Assembly (NCBI RefSeq): GCF_019039035.1
Contig: NZ_JAHNZT010000035.1
Location: 1 to 64,000, forward strand
Direction: 5' to 3'
Length of the DNA stretch: 64,000 bases
Source of the DNA: Citreicoccus inhibens
GTDB lineage: Bacteria; Myxococcota; Myxococcia; Myxococcales; Myxococcaceae
Part shown: in pieces, positions 50,749 to 59,774 of the stretch
Numbering within the stretch: position 1 is the first letter of the stretch
How the letters are laid out: each line of letters begins with the position of its first letter
Program-made: the position numbers and the translations under genes
Notes under the pieces: model-generated
The model's database searches: none
Told to the model about the DNA's origin: nothing
What the model saw: the letters and a program-made list of their open reading frames with translations, nothing else

Positions 50749-52593
50749 TCAGTGAGGCGGAAGCTTCATGACGTAGCCGTCCGGGTTGCCCTTGATCGTG
50801 TTGCCGCCGTAGTCCCCGTACAGATAGCCCGCCATGTAGAAGTTCCCGGCCTCGTCAATCGACATGCCCATGTTGAAGACGCGCTGGTCGACACCGCCCT
50901 TGGTCGCCGGCGGCTGCTGGGAGAACCACTGGATGTTGCCCGCGGTATCGAACTTCGCGATGAACGGATGCTGCTCCGTGCCCGTGCTCGCGGAATTGGA
51001 CACGTCCCCGACGCCCGAACCCGACACGTACACGCCGCTGGCATCGATGAAGAGCGCGTTGCCAAAAGTACCGCTCGCCGAACCGAACTGCCGGGTCCAC
51101 TGCTTCACGCCCGCCGTATCGTACTTCGCGAGGAAGGTGGTCTGGCGATAGCCCGTCGGGTTGCCATCAATGGGGCCGTTCACATACCCCACGAGATAGA
51201 TATTGCCCGCAGCGTCCAGTGCCGACCCATAGATCGAGGCAACCGCTCCACCCGGCGCGCTGTTCTGACGCGTCCACTGCTTCACGCCCGCAGCGTTGTA
51301 CTTCACGACAAAGAAGTCCTGTCCGCCCACGCGCGTGTTGCCATCCAAGCCACCCGTGGTCCAGCCCGAGACGAACACGTTGCCCGCGGCATCCGCGGAG
51401 GCGCGGCGGCCGATGGTGTCCTGGCTCGTCGCACCCACCTGCCGGGTCCATTGCTTGTTGCCCGAGGCGTCATACTTCGTCACGAACGCGTCGTAGCGGC
51501 CCGTGCGAACGTTCCCATCCAGCCCCGCGTCGGTGGAGCCCACCACGAACGCGTTGTCCGAGCCATCCACGGCCACGCCATAGCCTTCGGTAGAATACCC
51601 CGACACGCCGAGCTGCCGCGTCCACTGACGCACGCCCGTGTAGCGGTACTTCGTGAGGAAGAAGTCGCGCCCCCCCGAGGAGGCGGTCCCGTCCAGCGAG
51701 CCGTCCGTGAGGCCCGCGACGTAGATCTGCTCGTAGGTGCTGTTGCGCGCGATGCCGTAGCCCACCGTGGCGCCATTCGTGACACCAAACTGCGCGGCGA
51801 AAATCTTGGCGCCGCTGGAGTTGTACGCATTCAGGAAGCCGTCCATGGCGCTTACGGCGGGGTTCCCCTCCAGCCCCACGTTCGTCATGCCCGTCACATA
51901 GGTGCGCCCGGCCAGGTCTCCCACCAGGTCGTGCTGACGCGTGAAGCCATCCGGCGCCCCCTGCGTCTTCACCCACAACGCGTTGACGGTCGTGGGGGCA
52001 CAGCCAATCAGCTCCAGCGTTCCCATGGAGATGACGACGATGCCCGCCCGGGTGTCGTTGTCATCCGAGATGTTGATGCGGAACTTGCGATACGTCGCGG
52101 GCGTGGAGAGCGTGAACACGCGCCGCTCGCCGCCGCCCCAGCTCACCTGGTTCGTCCGCGTATCGAGCACCACCCAGGCGCTGCCGTTCCAGCCCTCGAA
52201 GGTCCAGTTCTTCGGCGCGCGGGTGGTGATGCTCCCGTTGCTGTATTGAATGGCATACGACTGGACCGTGCGCGGTCCATCCACCCACTCATACGCCAGC
52301 CACGCTGGCGTCTGGTTCTCCTGGGAGATCCACATCGAAGGAATGCTCGAGTCGAACGCCTGCCACGCCGGATAGCCCGTGCTGAAGTCTCCCGAGGCCG
52401 TCACGATGCCCGAGGGCGAGGTCGCGCTCGTCATCGCAGGGACCATCGTGACACCACACAGAGATTGAGCGCTGGAGCCCGTCTCATCCGTGGCCCCTTC
52501 CACGGGTGAGTCCGCGCCCTGGCAACCCGGCAGGGCCAACACGCCCATGGCTCCCGCCAGAAACAAGTTCTTGAATGACTTCATGACTGACAT
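50749..52593 (-). CDS. Discoidin-like/SBBP-repeat lipoprotein, copy A
   Basis: A 614-residue protein from the ATG at 52593, with agggggaa upstream. The lipoprotein signal ends LPGC (C24). About 45-165 is a discoidin-like carbohydrate-binding domain (F5/8 type C): WQAFDSSIPSMWIS, YAIQYSNGSI, NWTFEGWNGSAWVVLDTR, YRKFRINISDDND. The remainder is seven or so SBBP beta-propeller repeats with the pattern G.V.QWTRQ.G....G.A.D..GN..V.G.T.G.LDGN. It is a cell-surface or periplasmic binding protein in likelihood. It is a tandem paralogue of the next gene, with exactly the same length. Confidence 0.85.
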   Translation of the reverse strand: MSVMKSFKNLFLAGAMGVLALPGCQGADSPVEGATDETGSSAQSLCGVTMVPAMTSATSPSGIVTASGDFSTGYPAWQAFDSSIPSMWISQENQTPAWLAYEWVDGPRTVQSYAIQYSNGSITTRAPKNWTFEGWNGSAWVVLDTRTNQVSWGGGERRVFTLSTPATYRKFRINISDDNDTRAGIVVISMGTLELIGCAPTTVNALWVKTQGAPDGFTRQHDLVGDLAGRTYVTGMTNVGLEGNPAVSAMDGFLNAYNSSGAKIFAAQFGVTNGATVGYGIARNSTYEQIYVAGLTDGSLDGTASSGGRDFFLTKYRYTGVRQWTRQLGVSGYSTEGYGVAVDGSDNAFVVGSTDAGLDGNVRTGRYDAFVTKYDASGNKQWTRQVGATSQDTIGRRASADAAGNVFVSGWTTGGLDGNTRVGGQDFFVVKYNAAGVKQWTRQNSAPGGAVASIYGSALDAAGNIYLVGYVNGPIDGNPTGYRQTTFLAKYDTAGVKQWTRQFGSASGTFGNALFIDASGVYVSGSGVGDVSNSASTGTEQHPFIAKFDTAGNIQWFSQQPPATKGGVDQRVFNMGMSIDEAGNFYMAGYLYGDYGGNTIKGNPDGYVMKLPPH

Positions 52594-52731
52594 GTGTTCC
52601 CCCTGGGTAAGGCATGTGCAACGTGCACACGGCGGGGAATACACAGAACTCCCTCGAGAGGGCGGGACGATGTGACGAACCCGCCCTCCCGAGTGACGAA
52701 CCGCGCGAATCCTGATGCGAAACTCCACCCG

Positions 52732-52748
52732 GGGCACGCTGCGTGCCC
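52732..52748 (-). terminator. Weak hairpin between the two SBBP lipoprotein genes
   Basis: GGGCACGC (52732-52739) and GCGTGCCC (52741-52748) form a compact hairpin about 20 bp after the stop of the upstream copy. Only three T follow on the minus strand, so termination may be partial. The rest of the 175-bp gap carries no clear promoter. Confidence 0.35.
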
Positions 52749-52768
52749 GCACCCGTGGGGTTTCCGCG

Positions 52769-54613
52769 CTACTGCGGGGACAACTTCACGAGGACCGTGT
52801 CCGTGGACCCCTTCAGCGTGTTACCGCCGTAGTTCCCCATCGTGCTGCCCGCCAGGTAGTAATTCCCGTTCGGGTCGATGGCCGCGCCATAGCACCGCAC
52901 GCCCACCGCGGAGCCATTCCGGAAGGCGGTGTCCTGCTGAGACACCCACTGCAAGACACCCGCCGCATCAAAGCGGGCAAGGAAGGAATGCTGCTCCGTT
53001 CCCGTGCTCGACGGGACGGTCACGTCCCCCTTCGCGTCGCCCGCCAGGAAGACGCCCGAGGAATTGGCAACCACCGCGTTGCCATACGCGCCGCCATTGG
53101 AGCCCAGCTGCCGGACCCACTGCAGGACACCCGCGCTGGTGTACTGCGCCAGGAACGCCGTGGTCCGGCCTCCCACCGAGTTCCCCGGCAGGTCGCCGTT
53201 GGAGTAGCCCGACAGATAGAGATTGCCGGCCGGGTCCATCGTGGAGGCCAACAGCGTGACGCCGCTCCCCGCGGACACGTAGAACTGACGCGTCCACTGC
53301 TTCACGCCCGCCGCGTCGTACTTGATGACAAAGACACTCCAGCCAGTCGCCGTCGAGTTGCCATCCAAGGCGCCGTTCGTGGTGCCCGACACGTAGACAT
53401 TGCCCGCGCTGTCCGTGACGACGCCCTTGCCCGTGGTGCTCGCCCCCGCGAGGCCCGTCTGCCGCGTCCACAGCTTGTTGCCCGCGGCATCGAACTTCGT
53501 GACGAAGACATCCGACATTCCCGCCCGCACGTTTCCGTCCAGGCCCGCGTCGACATCCCCCATGATGAAGGAGTTATCCGAGGCGTCCGTGGCCACGGTG
53601 TACCCGTAGGTCGAGCCACCCGCGACCCCCACCAACCGGGTCCACTGATACACGCCCGCGGCGGAGTACTTCGTGACGAATGCATTGCGCGGACCGGGCA
53701 TCGGAACCCCACCCAGCGCGCCGTCCGCCCAGCCGCTCACGTAGACAGTATTGGACACGCGATTGAAGGCCACCCCCATGCCCGCGGTCATGACGCCGGG
53801 CACGCCGAGGACCCGAGACCATTGCGTCACCCCGCTCGCGTCCGACACGCTCAGGAAGGTATCGAGCGTGCCGACCGCCGCGTTGCCTTCAATCCCCACC
53901 GTCGACATGCCCACGGCGTACGTGCGCCCGTTGCCATCTGCCGCGAGGGCGCGCGTCTCCGAGTAGCCGTTGTTCGAGCCCTGCGTCTTCGTCCACAGGG
54001 GCGAGGTCGTGGTGGGCGCGCAGCTGAGCAACTCCAACCGCCCGATGGAGATGACCACCACGCCCGCGCGGGTGTCATTGTCATCCGAGATGTTCAGCCG
54101 ATACTTCCGATAGGAGCCGGGCGAGGTCACCTGGAACTCGCGCCGCTCGGCGCCGCCCCAATTGATTTGATTGCTGCGCGTGTCGAGCACCAACCACGCG
54201 CTCCCGTTCCATCCCTCGAACGTCCAGTCCTTCGGCGCTCGGGTGGTGATGGAGCCATTGCTGTACTGAATGGCATACCGATGGACGACCTGTGGCCCGT
54301 CCGTCCACTCATAGGCAAGCCACGCCGGAGTCTGGTTCTCCTGAGAGAGCCACATCGTGGGGAAGCTCGAGTCGAAGGCCTGCCAGGCTTCGTAGCTCGA
54401 GCTGAACACGCCCGAGCGACTGACGATTCCCGTGGGCGTGGTGTTTCCCGTCATGACGGGAGCCACGGAGGACCCGCACAGCGCCTGCGCGCTCGTGTTC
54501 AGCAACTCCTCACCGCCTGGCTCGGACGACGCCTCGCCCTGACACCCCGGCAATGACAATGCAACCACCGCGCCCGCCAGAAACAGCCGCTTCAACGTCT
54601 GAATGACTTCCAC
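52769..54613 (-). CDS. Discoidin-like/SBBP-repeat lipoprotein, copy B
   Basis: A 614-residue protein from the GTG at 54613 (aagggggc upstream); an in-frame ATG at 54667 would add 18 residues. Architecture equals that of copy A: lipoprotein signal ending LPGC (C24), a discoidin-like domain (WQAFDSSFPTMWLS, DWTFEGWNGSAWLVLDTR), then SBBP repeats (GVYQWTRLVGVAGGSTYGY, AGNKLWTRQTGLAG). The pair clearly arose by tandem duplication. The discoidin part is more conserved between copies than the propeller, which suggests a shared ligand with different partners. Confidence 0.85.
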   Translation of the reverse strand: MEVIQTLKRLFLAGAVVALSLPGCQGEASSEPGGEELLNTSAQALCGSSVAPVMTGNTTPTGIVSRSGVFSSSYEAWQAFDSSFPTMWLSQENQTPAWLAYEWTDGPQVVHRYAIQYSNGSITTRAPKDWTFEGWNGSAWLVLDTRSNQINWGGAERREFQVTSPGSYRKYRLNISDDNDTRAGVVVISIGRLELLSCAPTTTSPLWTKTQGSNNGYSETRALAADGNGRTYAVGMSTVGIEGNAAVGTLDTFLSVSDASGVTQWSRVLGVPGVMTAGMGVAFNRVSNTVYVSGWADGALGGVPMPGPRNAFVTKYSAAGVYQWTRLVGVAGGSTYGYTVATDASDNSFIMGDVDAGLDGNVRAGMSDVFVTKFDAAGNKLWTRQTGLAGASTTGKGVVTDSAGNVYVSGTTNGALDGNSTATGWSVFVIKYDAAGVKQWTRQFYVSAGSGVTLLASTMDPAGNLYLSGYSNGDLPGNSVGGRTTAFLAQYTSAGVLQWVRQLGSNGGAYGNAVVANSSGVFLAGDAKGDVTVPSSTGTEQHSFLARFDAAGVLQWVSQQDTAFRNGSAVGVRCYGAAIDPNGNYYLAGSTMGNYGGNTLKGSTDTVLVKLSPQ

Positions 54614-54748
54614 GATGCCCCCTTGAAATGCCTGTGCGGAATGCACGTGGGCTCTCTTAGGGGCCACACCTCCGGTGCATAAGCCGGAAGTGTCGAAGTC
54701 TCCGCCGCGCGGGGCGAAGCGCGCTGGCGTTGGGACGAGACTCCCCTT

Positions 54749-55174
54749 TCAGGGACCTTGCGTGGTCAGCCGCTCTACCGCGGCGCGGACCTCGCGCAGC
54801 AGCGACGGGTCTCTCACCGCCACGAAGATGGTGTCGTCGCCCGCCACCGTACCCGCCAACCCCGGCAGTTCCTGCTCCCGGTCCAAGGCGAGCGCGAAGA
54901 TCTGCGCGTACCCAGGCGCGGTCTTGAGCACCAGCATGTTCGGCGGCGCTTCGATGATGGACACCCGCGGGCGCTCGGGCACCCGTGCCACCGGCGCCTC
55001 CACCCGCTGATAGCGCCCGTTCACCTTCTGCACGTTCAGCTTCTTCAGCCGCCGGGACAGCGTGGACTGGCTCGGTTCGTGGCCGCCCGCCTCCAGCAGC
55101 TCCTGCAGCACGGACTGGTCCGTGATTTCACGCTCGGAGATGAGCCGGAGGATCGCGTCGTCCAGGTTCTTCAT
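54749..55174 (-). CDS. argR: Arginine repressor
   Basis: ArgR senses arginine and binds ARG boxes as a hexamer. The 141-residue product has the N-terminal winged helix (ITDQSVLQELLEAGGHEPSQ, STLSRRLKKL) and the C-terminal oligomerisation and arginine-binding domain (LPGLAGTVAGDDTIFVAVRD, with the conserved GT..GDDT). A gaggggg site precedes the ATG. It is divergent from the arginine operon across a 180-bp region with ARG-box-like repeats, so it probably controls both itself and the operon. Confidence 0.96.
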   Translation of the reverse strand: MKNLDDAILRLISEREITDQSVLQELLEAGGHEPSQSTLSRRLKKLNVQKVNGRYQRVEAPVARVPERPRVSIIEAPPNMLVLKTAPGYAQIFALALDREQELPGLAGTVAGDDTIFVAVRDPSLLREVRAAVERLTTQGP

Positions 55175-55195
55175 ACCCCCTCACCATGCATGCGA

Positions 55196-55312
55196 GTGAA
55201 TACGCGTGCAAGCCGCTGCATAGCCTCCCCAGAATCTTCTTGCGCGCCGCGCCGTTGTGCATAATATCCGCCCGAATTCGTCATTTATGCACGAGATTGC
55301 GTGCATATTCAC
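55196..55312. promoter_or_regulatory. ARG-box-like operator cluster between argR and the arginine operon
   Basis: Related sequences recur: GTGAATACGCGTGCA (55196-55210), GTGCATAA (55257-55264), its exact inverse TTATGCAC (55285-55292) and GTGCATATTCAC (55301-55312). They resemble ARG-box halves (TGAATWWWWATTCA) and lie around the promoter in an unusually A/T-rich stretch. Binding by the adjacent ArgR is inference from position. Confidence 0.55.
55240..55267 (+). promoter_or_regulatory. Promoter of the arginine operon
   Basis: TTGCGC (55240-55245), a 16-bp spacer and TAATAT (55262-55267). The GTGCATAA element overlaps the -10, so a bound repressor would block RNA polymerase. Confidence 0.55.
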
Positions 55313-55354
55313 AATATTCCAGCCACTGACCGGCCCCGCCGGGGAGCGCAACCG

Positions 55355-56359
55355 ATGAAGCATGTCACCCGCATCCTGGACCTGGGCCCCGAGGGCGTCG
55401 AAGCGGTGCTGGCGCAGGCCGCCGCCTGGAAGCAGCAGGACCCCGGCGCCATCTTCGCGGGGAAGCTCCTGGGCATGGTGTTCTTCAACCCGTCGCTGCG
55501 CACGCGCACCTCGTTCGAGGCGGTGATGCTGCGCGCGGGTGGGCACGCCATCGTCCTGGATGTGGGCTCCGGCGTGTGGAAGCTGGAGGACCGGCCGGGC
55601 GCGGTGATGAACGCGGACCGCGCGGAGCACATCAAGGAGGCGGCGCCGGTGCTGTCGCGCTTCGTGAACATGCTCGGCGTGCGCACGTTCTCCCAGGGCG
55701 GCGGTGACGCGGAGGACGAGGTGGATCCGGTCATCAACGCCTTCCGCAAGTGGGCGACGGTGCCGGTGGTGAGCATGGAGTCCGCGCGCGAGCACCCGTG
55801 CCAGGGCCTGGCGGACGTGCTCACGCTGCGCGAGACGTTCGGCACCACGCGCAAGCTGCCGGTGACGCTGACCTGGGCGCCGCACATCAAGCCGCTGCCC
55901 AAGGCGGTGCCCAACTCGTTCCTGCTGTCAGCCGCGGCCGCGGGCTGCGAGGTGCGCGTGGCGCACCCTCCCGGGTTCGAGCTGCACCCGGCCGTGCGGG
56001 CCGAGGCCGAGGCCTACGCCAAGGCGACGGGCGGTAGCATCACGTACACGCACGACCAGGAGGAGGCGCTCGCGGGCAGCCGCGCGGTGTACGCCAAGTC
56101 CTGGGGCCCCAGCGCCGAGTCGGCCTTCACGCCGGCGGACGTGGCCACGCTGCTCGCGTCGTACTCGGGCTGGATGCCCACGCGTCGGCACATGGCCCAG
56201 GCGGCCAAGGACGCGGCCTTCCTGCATTGCCTGCCGGTGCGCCGCAACGTGGAGGTGTCCGACGAGGTGCTCGACCATCCGAGCAGCCGCGTCGTGGACG
56301 AGGCGGGCAACCGCTACCACGTGCAGCGCGCCCTCCTGAACTGGATGCGGTTCGCCTGA
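55355..56359 (+). CDS. argF': N-acetylornithine carbamoyltransferase
   Basis: The 334-residue transcarbamylase starts at the ATG at 55355 (ggggagcg upstream). The carbamoyl-phosphate loop is FFNPSLRTRTSFE; further motifs are REHPCQGLADVL and LHCLPVRRNVEVSDEVLD. The overall pattern, including VYAKSWGPS and the HCLP...RNV end, follows the Xanthomonas-type acetylornithine enzyme rather than ornithine carbamoyltransferase. The deacetylase gene three positions along supports a route through acetylcitrulline. It is the first gene of the operon under the ArgR-like operators. Confidence 0.88.
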   Translation: MKHVTRILDLGPEGVEAVLAQAAAWKQQDPGAIFAGKLLGMVFFNPSLRTRTSFEAVMLRAGGHAIVLDVGSGVWKLEDRPGAVMNADRAEHIKEAAPVLSRFVNMLGVRTFSQGGGDAEDEVDPVINAFRKWATVPVVSMESAREHPCQGLADVLTLRETFGTTRKLPVTLTWAPHIKPLPKAVPNSFLLSAAAAGCEVRVAHPPGFELHPAVRAEAEAYAKATGGSITYTHDQEEALAGSRAVYAKSWGPSAESAFTPADVATLLASYSGWMPTRRHMAQAAKDAAFLHCLPVRRNVEVSDEVLDHPSSRVVDEAGNRYHVQRALLNWMRFA

Positions 56360-56414
56360 GCGCGCGCCGTTCCCCTTCCCTTCCTTCTCAGCCTTCAGCC
56401 TTCCGAGGTCCTCC

Positions 56415-57344
56415 GTGCCCCTGTCACCCGATCCCTACGCCGCCCTTCGCCACGCCGCGCGCTATGTGCGGCAGTTCCGCCGCAAGACGTTCGTGGTGAA
56501 GCTGGGAGGCCCCGTGCTCAGCGACCCGCGCACCCGGCGCGCGGTGTGCGAGCAGATCGCCCTCCTGTGGACGTTCGCCATCCGGCCCGTGGTGGTGCAC
56601 GGCGGCGGCCCGGAGCTGGACTCGCTCTGCGACGCGCTCCACCTGCCGGTGGAGAAGGTGGCCGGCCGGCGCGTGACGTCCGCGCCCGTGCTGGACGCCG
56701 CGAAGATGGTGCTCGCGGGCAAGCTGCACACGGACCTGCTCGCGGACCTGCAGGCGGCGGGCGTGCCCGCGGTGGGCCTGAGCGGCGTGGACGCGGGACT
56801 CCTCAAGGCGCGCAAGCGTCCGCCCGTCCTCGTGACGGAGCCGGGCTCCACCGAGGGCCGGGTGGTGGACTACGGACTGGTGGGTGACATCGAGTCGGTG
56901 GACACGCGCGTGGTGGAGCACCTGCGGCAGGCGGACTACGTCCCCGTGGTGGCCCCGCTGTCGGGCGGTCCGGACGGCGCCGTGTACAACACCAACGCGG
57001 ACACCGTGGCGGCCTCGCTCGCCGTGGCGCTCAATGCGGAGAAGCTGTTCTTCCTCGTGCAGGTGCCGGGCCTCCTGAAGGACCACACGGATCCGTCCTC
57101 GCTCATCACCCTGGCGACCCTGGCCGACCTGGCGTCGCTCGAGGTCGAAGGCCGGCTCGCCGGCGGCATGCGCCCCAAGGCCCACGCCATCCGTCACGCG
57201 CTCGTGGGCGGCGTGGGCAGCGTGCACCTGGTCAGCGGCATGCAGTCGGACGCGCTCTTGGAGGAGGTCTTCACCAACGAGGGCAGCGGCACGATGGTGG
57301 TGCGCGAGCACCCGCAGAAGCACGGCGAGGCGGCGCAGGGATGA
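56415..57344 (+). CDS. argB: Acetylglutamate kinase
   Basis: It phosphorylates N-acetylglutamate. The 309-residue product starts at a GTG at 56415 with gagg upstream. Motifs of the amino-acid-kinase fold: VVKLGGPVLSD, VVVHGGGPELDSL, YNTNADTVAASLAVAL and the C-terminal GGMRPKAHAIRHAL. No GNAT synthase domain is attached, so acetylglutamate supply comes from elsewhere. The stop overlaps the deacetylase start. Confidence 0.93.
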   Translation: MPLSPDPYAALRHAARYVRQFRRKTFVVKLGGPVLSDPRTRRAVCEQIALLWTFAIRPVVVHGGGPELDSLCDALHLPVEKVAGRRVTSAPVLDAAKMVLAGKLHTDLLADLQAAGVPAVGLSGVDAGLLKARKRPPVLVTEPGSTEGRVVDYGLVGDIESVDTRVVEHLRQADYVPVVAPLSGGPDGAVYNTNADTVAASLAVALNAEKLFFLVQVPGLLKDHTDPSSLITLATLADLASLEVEGRLAGGMRPKAHAIRHALVGGVGSVHLVSGMQSDALLEEVFTNEGSGTMVVREHPQKHGEAAQG

Positions 57345-58402
57345 AGCCGGAAGAGCTCCTCACCGCGCTGGTGGCCACGCCCAGCGTCTCGGGCGATGAG
57401 GCCCGGCTGGCGGACACCGTCAGCACCTGGGCCGAGGGCTGGGGTGCGCGCGTGCACCGCCAGGGCCACAACGTGTGGTTCTCGGTGGGGAGCGGGCCGC
57501 GGCGGCTGCTCGTCAACTCCCACCTGGACACGGTGAAGCCGTGCGCTGGGTGGAGCACGGAGCCGCACGTGCCCGTGTGGAAGGACGACGCGCTGTACGG
57601 CCTGGGCGCCAATGACGCCAAGGGCTGCGTGGCCTCCATGCTGCTCACGGCGCGGACCTTCCTCAGCGAAGGCGCGCCCGCGGGCGGCGAGCTGGTGTTC
57701 GCCTTCACCGCCGAGGAGGAGACGGGCGGCAAGGGCCTGGGCACGATGCTGTCCGAGTTGGGACCGCTCGACGCGGCGGTGGTGGGCGAGCCCACGGGGC
57801 TCAAGCCCTGCACGGCGCAGCGAGGCATGTTGCTGCTCAAGTGCGTGGCCCACGGGAGGAGCGGCCACGTGGCGCACGCGCACGCCAACGGCGCGGACAA
57901 CGCCATCCACCGCGCGGCGCGAGACATCCACGTCCTGTCCGAGCTGCGCTTCCCCGCGCACGAGCTGCTGGGCGAGGCACGGCCGCAGGTGACGCAGGTG
58001 TCCGGCGGCATCTCTCGCAATCAAGTGCCGGACCAGTGCGAGTTCTTCGTGGACCTGCGCACCACGCCGGGCATGGACCACGCGCAGGTGGCACAGCATG
58101 TAGCAGGGGTGCTGGAGAGCGACGTGCGCGTGCACTCGGCGCGCTACCTGCCCAAGTCCACCTCGGCCTCCGAGGCCATCGTCCGCGCGGCCGTGACGGC
58201 CTCGGGCGTGGGCCCGGTGGGCTCCAGCACCGCGTCCGACTGGGCCTTCCTGGGCAGCGTGCCCACGGTGAAGGTGGGCCCGGGAGACACGCACCGCAGC
58301 CATCAGGCCAATGAGTTCCTCACGCGCGCGGAGCTGGAGGCGGGCATCGCCTTCTATGGCTCGCTCCTGCGCGGTTACTTCGCGGAGGTGAGCCGTGGCT
58401 GA
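57341..58402 (+). CDS. argE': M20 deacetylase, probable acetylcitrulline deacetylase
   Basis: A 353-residue M20 metallohydrolase. Metal and catalytic residues are visible: H61 and D63 in NSHLDT, D92 in GANDAKG, and Glu residues at 125-127 in AEEETGG. The dimerisation domain begins near RSGHVAHAHANG. In an operon with acetylornithine carbamoyltransferase the expected substrate is N-acetylcitrulline, giving citrulline for ArgG. Acetylornithine is the alternative. It overlaps argB by 4 bp and argH by 8 bp. Confidence 0.88.
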   Translation: MKPEELLTALVATPSVSGDEARLADTVSTWAEGWGARVHRQGHNVWFSVGSGPRRLLVNSHLDTVKPCAGWSTEPHVPVWKDDALYGLGANDAKGCVASMLLTARTFLSEGAPAGGELVFAFTAEEETGGKGLGTMLSELGPLDAAVVGEPTGLKPCTAQRGMLLLKCVAHGRSGHVAHAHANGADNAIHRAARDIHVLSELRFPAHELLGEARPQVTQVSGGISRNQVPDQCEFFVDLRTTPGMDHAQVAQHVAGVLESDVRVHSARYLPKSTSASEAIVRAAVTASGVGPVGSSTASDWAFLGSVPTVKVGPGDTHRSHQANEFLTRAELEAGIAFYGSLLRGYFAEVSRG

Positions 58403-59744
58403 CACGCTCTGGGGCAAGGGGCAGCCGCTCGACGCGGCCATCCACCGCTTCACCGTGGGGGATGACCCCATCGTGGACCTGTCGCTGGTGCCGCACGACG
58501 CACTGGGCAGCGCCGCGCACGCGCGCATGCTGGCGCACGTGGGGCTGCTCAAGCCGTCCGAGGCCGCGGACCTCGTGGCCGCGCTGCACCAACTCCACGA
58601 CGAGGCGCGCGCGGGTCAGTTCACCATCCTCCCCGAGCAGGAGGATGGGCACACCGCGCTGGAGGTCGCGCTGGTGGTGCGCGCGGGCGAGGCCGGCAAG
58701 CGCATCCATCTGGCGCGCTCGCGGAATGATCAGGTGCTGCTCGCCCTGCGGCTGCTGATGCGCGAGGAGCTGCTCACGCTGGGCGCGCGCGTGGCGGAGC
58801 TGGCCGGCGCGTTCCTGGACTTCGCCGAGGCGCACGCGGCCCTGCCGCTGCCGGGCTACACGCACCTGCGCCGGGCCATGCCGTCCACGTTCGGGCTGTG
58901 GGCCATGGCCTTCGCGGAGGGGCTGCTCGAGGAGCTGGAGGCGCTCAAGGGCGTGTGGTCGCGATTGGATCGCTGCCCGCTCGGCGCGGCGGCGGGCTTC
59001 GGCGTGCCGCTGCCCATCGACCGCAAGTACGTCGCGTCGCTGCTCGGCTTCTCGCGCGTGCAGCGCAGCCCCATCGACGCGCAGGACAGCCGAGGCCGGC
59101 ACGAGTCCGCGCTGCTGGGCTGGGCCTGCTCCGTGGCGGGCACGCTGGAGAAGTGGCTGTGGGACGTGCAGCTCTACAGCATGGACGAGTTCGGCTTCCT
59201 CAAGCTGCCGGACGCGTTCACCACGGGCTCGTCCATCATGCCGCAGAAGAAGAACCCGGACGTGGTGGAGCTGGCGCGCGGGCGCTGCCGCGAGCTGCGC
59301 GGGCTGGCGCACCAGGTGGAGGCCGTGGCGGGCGGGCTGCCGTCCAGCTACCACCGCGACTTCCAGCTCCTCAAGCGCCCCACCCTGTCCGCGCTCACCA
59401 GCATGCGCGCGCTGGTGGAGGTGCTCACCCGGCTGGTGCCCGCGCTCCAGGTGCAGCCGGAGGCCGCCGCGCGCGCGTGCGACGACTCGCTGTACGCCGC
59501 CCACCACGCGTACGTGCTGGTGGCCCAGGGTCTTCCGTTCCGCGATGCCTACCGCGAGGTGGGCCGTCAGCTCGGCGAGGGCACGTTCCACCCCGACCGG
59601 CAGGCCCTCACGGCCACACACCTGGGCGGCGCCGGAAACCTCGCCGTGGCCTCCGCGCGCGAGGAGCTGACCGCCTCGCGCGAGTGGCTCACCCGTCTTC
59701 ACGCCTCGCTCGCGGAGTCCGCCGCGCGCGTCTGGTCCGCCTGA
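58395..59744 (+). CDS. argH: Argininosuccinate lyase
   Basis: It cleaves argininosuccinate to arginine and fumarate. The 449-residue product starts at a GTG at 58395 behind a near-perfect ggaggtgag that lies inside the preceding gene. The fumarase-superfamily signature GSSIMPQKKNPD is intact, with HLARSRNDQVLLALRLL and GYTHLRRAMPSTFG. It lies before argG in the operon, the reverse of the reaction order. Confidence 0.95.
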   Translation: MADTLWGKGQPLDAAIHRFTVGDDPIVDLSLVPHDALGSAAHARMLAHVGLLKPSEAADLVAALHQLHDEARAGQFTILPEQEDGHTALEVALVVRAGEAGKRIHLARSRNDQVLLALRLLMREELLTLGARVAELAGAFLDFAEAHAALPLPGYTHLRRAMPSTFGLWAMAFAEGLLEELEALKGVWSRLDRCPLGAAAGFGVPLPIDRKYVASLLGFSRVQRSPIDAQDSRGRHESALLGWACSVAGTLEKWLWDVQLYSMDEFGFLKLPDAFTTGSSIMPQKKNPDVVELARGRCRELRGLAHQVEAVAGGLPSSYHRDFQLLKRPTLSALTSMRALVEVLTRLVPALQVQPEAAARACDDSLYAAHHAYVLVAQGLPFRDAYREVGRQLGEGTFHPDRQALTATHLGGAGNLAVASAREELTASREWLTRLHASLAESAARVWSA

Positions 59745-59774
59745 ACCCTTTTTGATTCATCCGAGGAGTACCCC

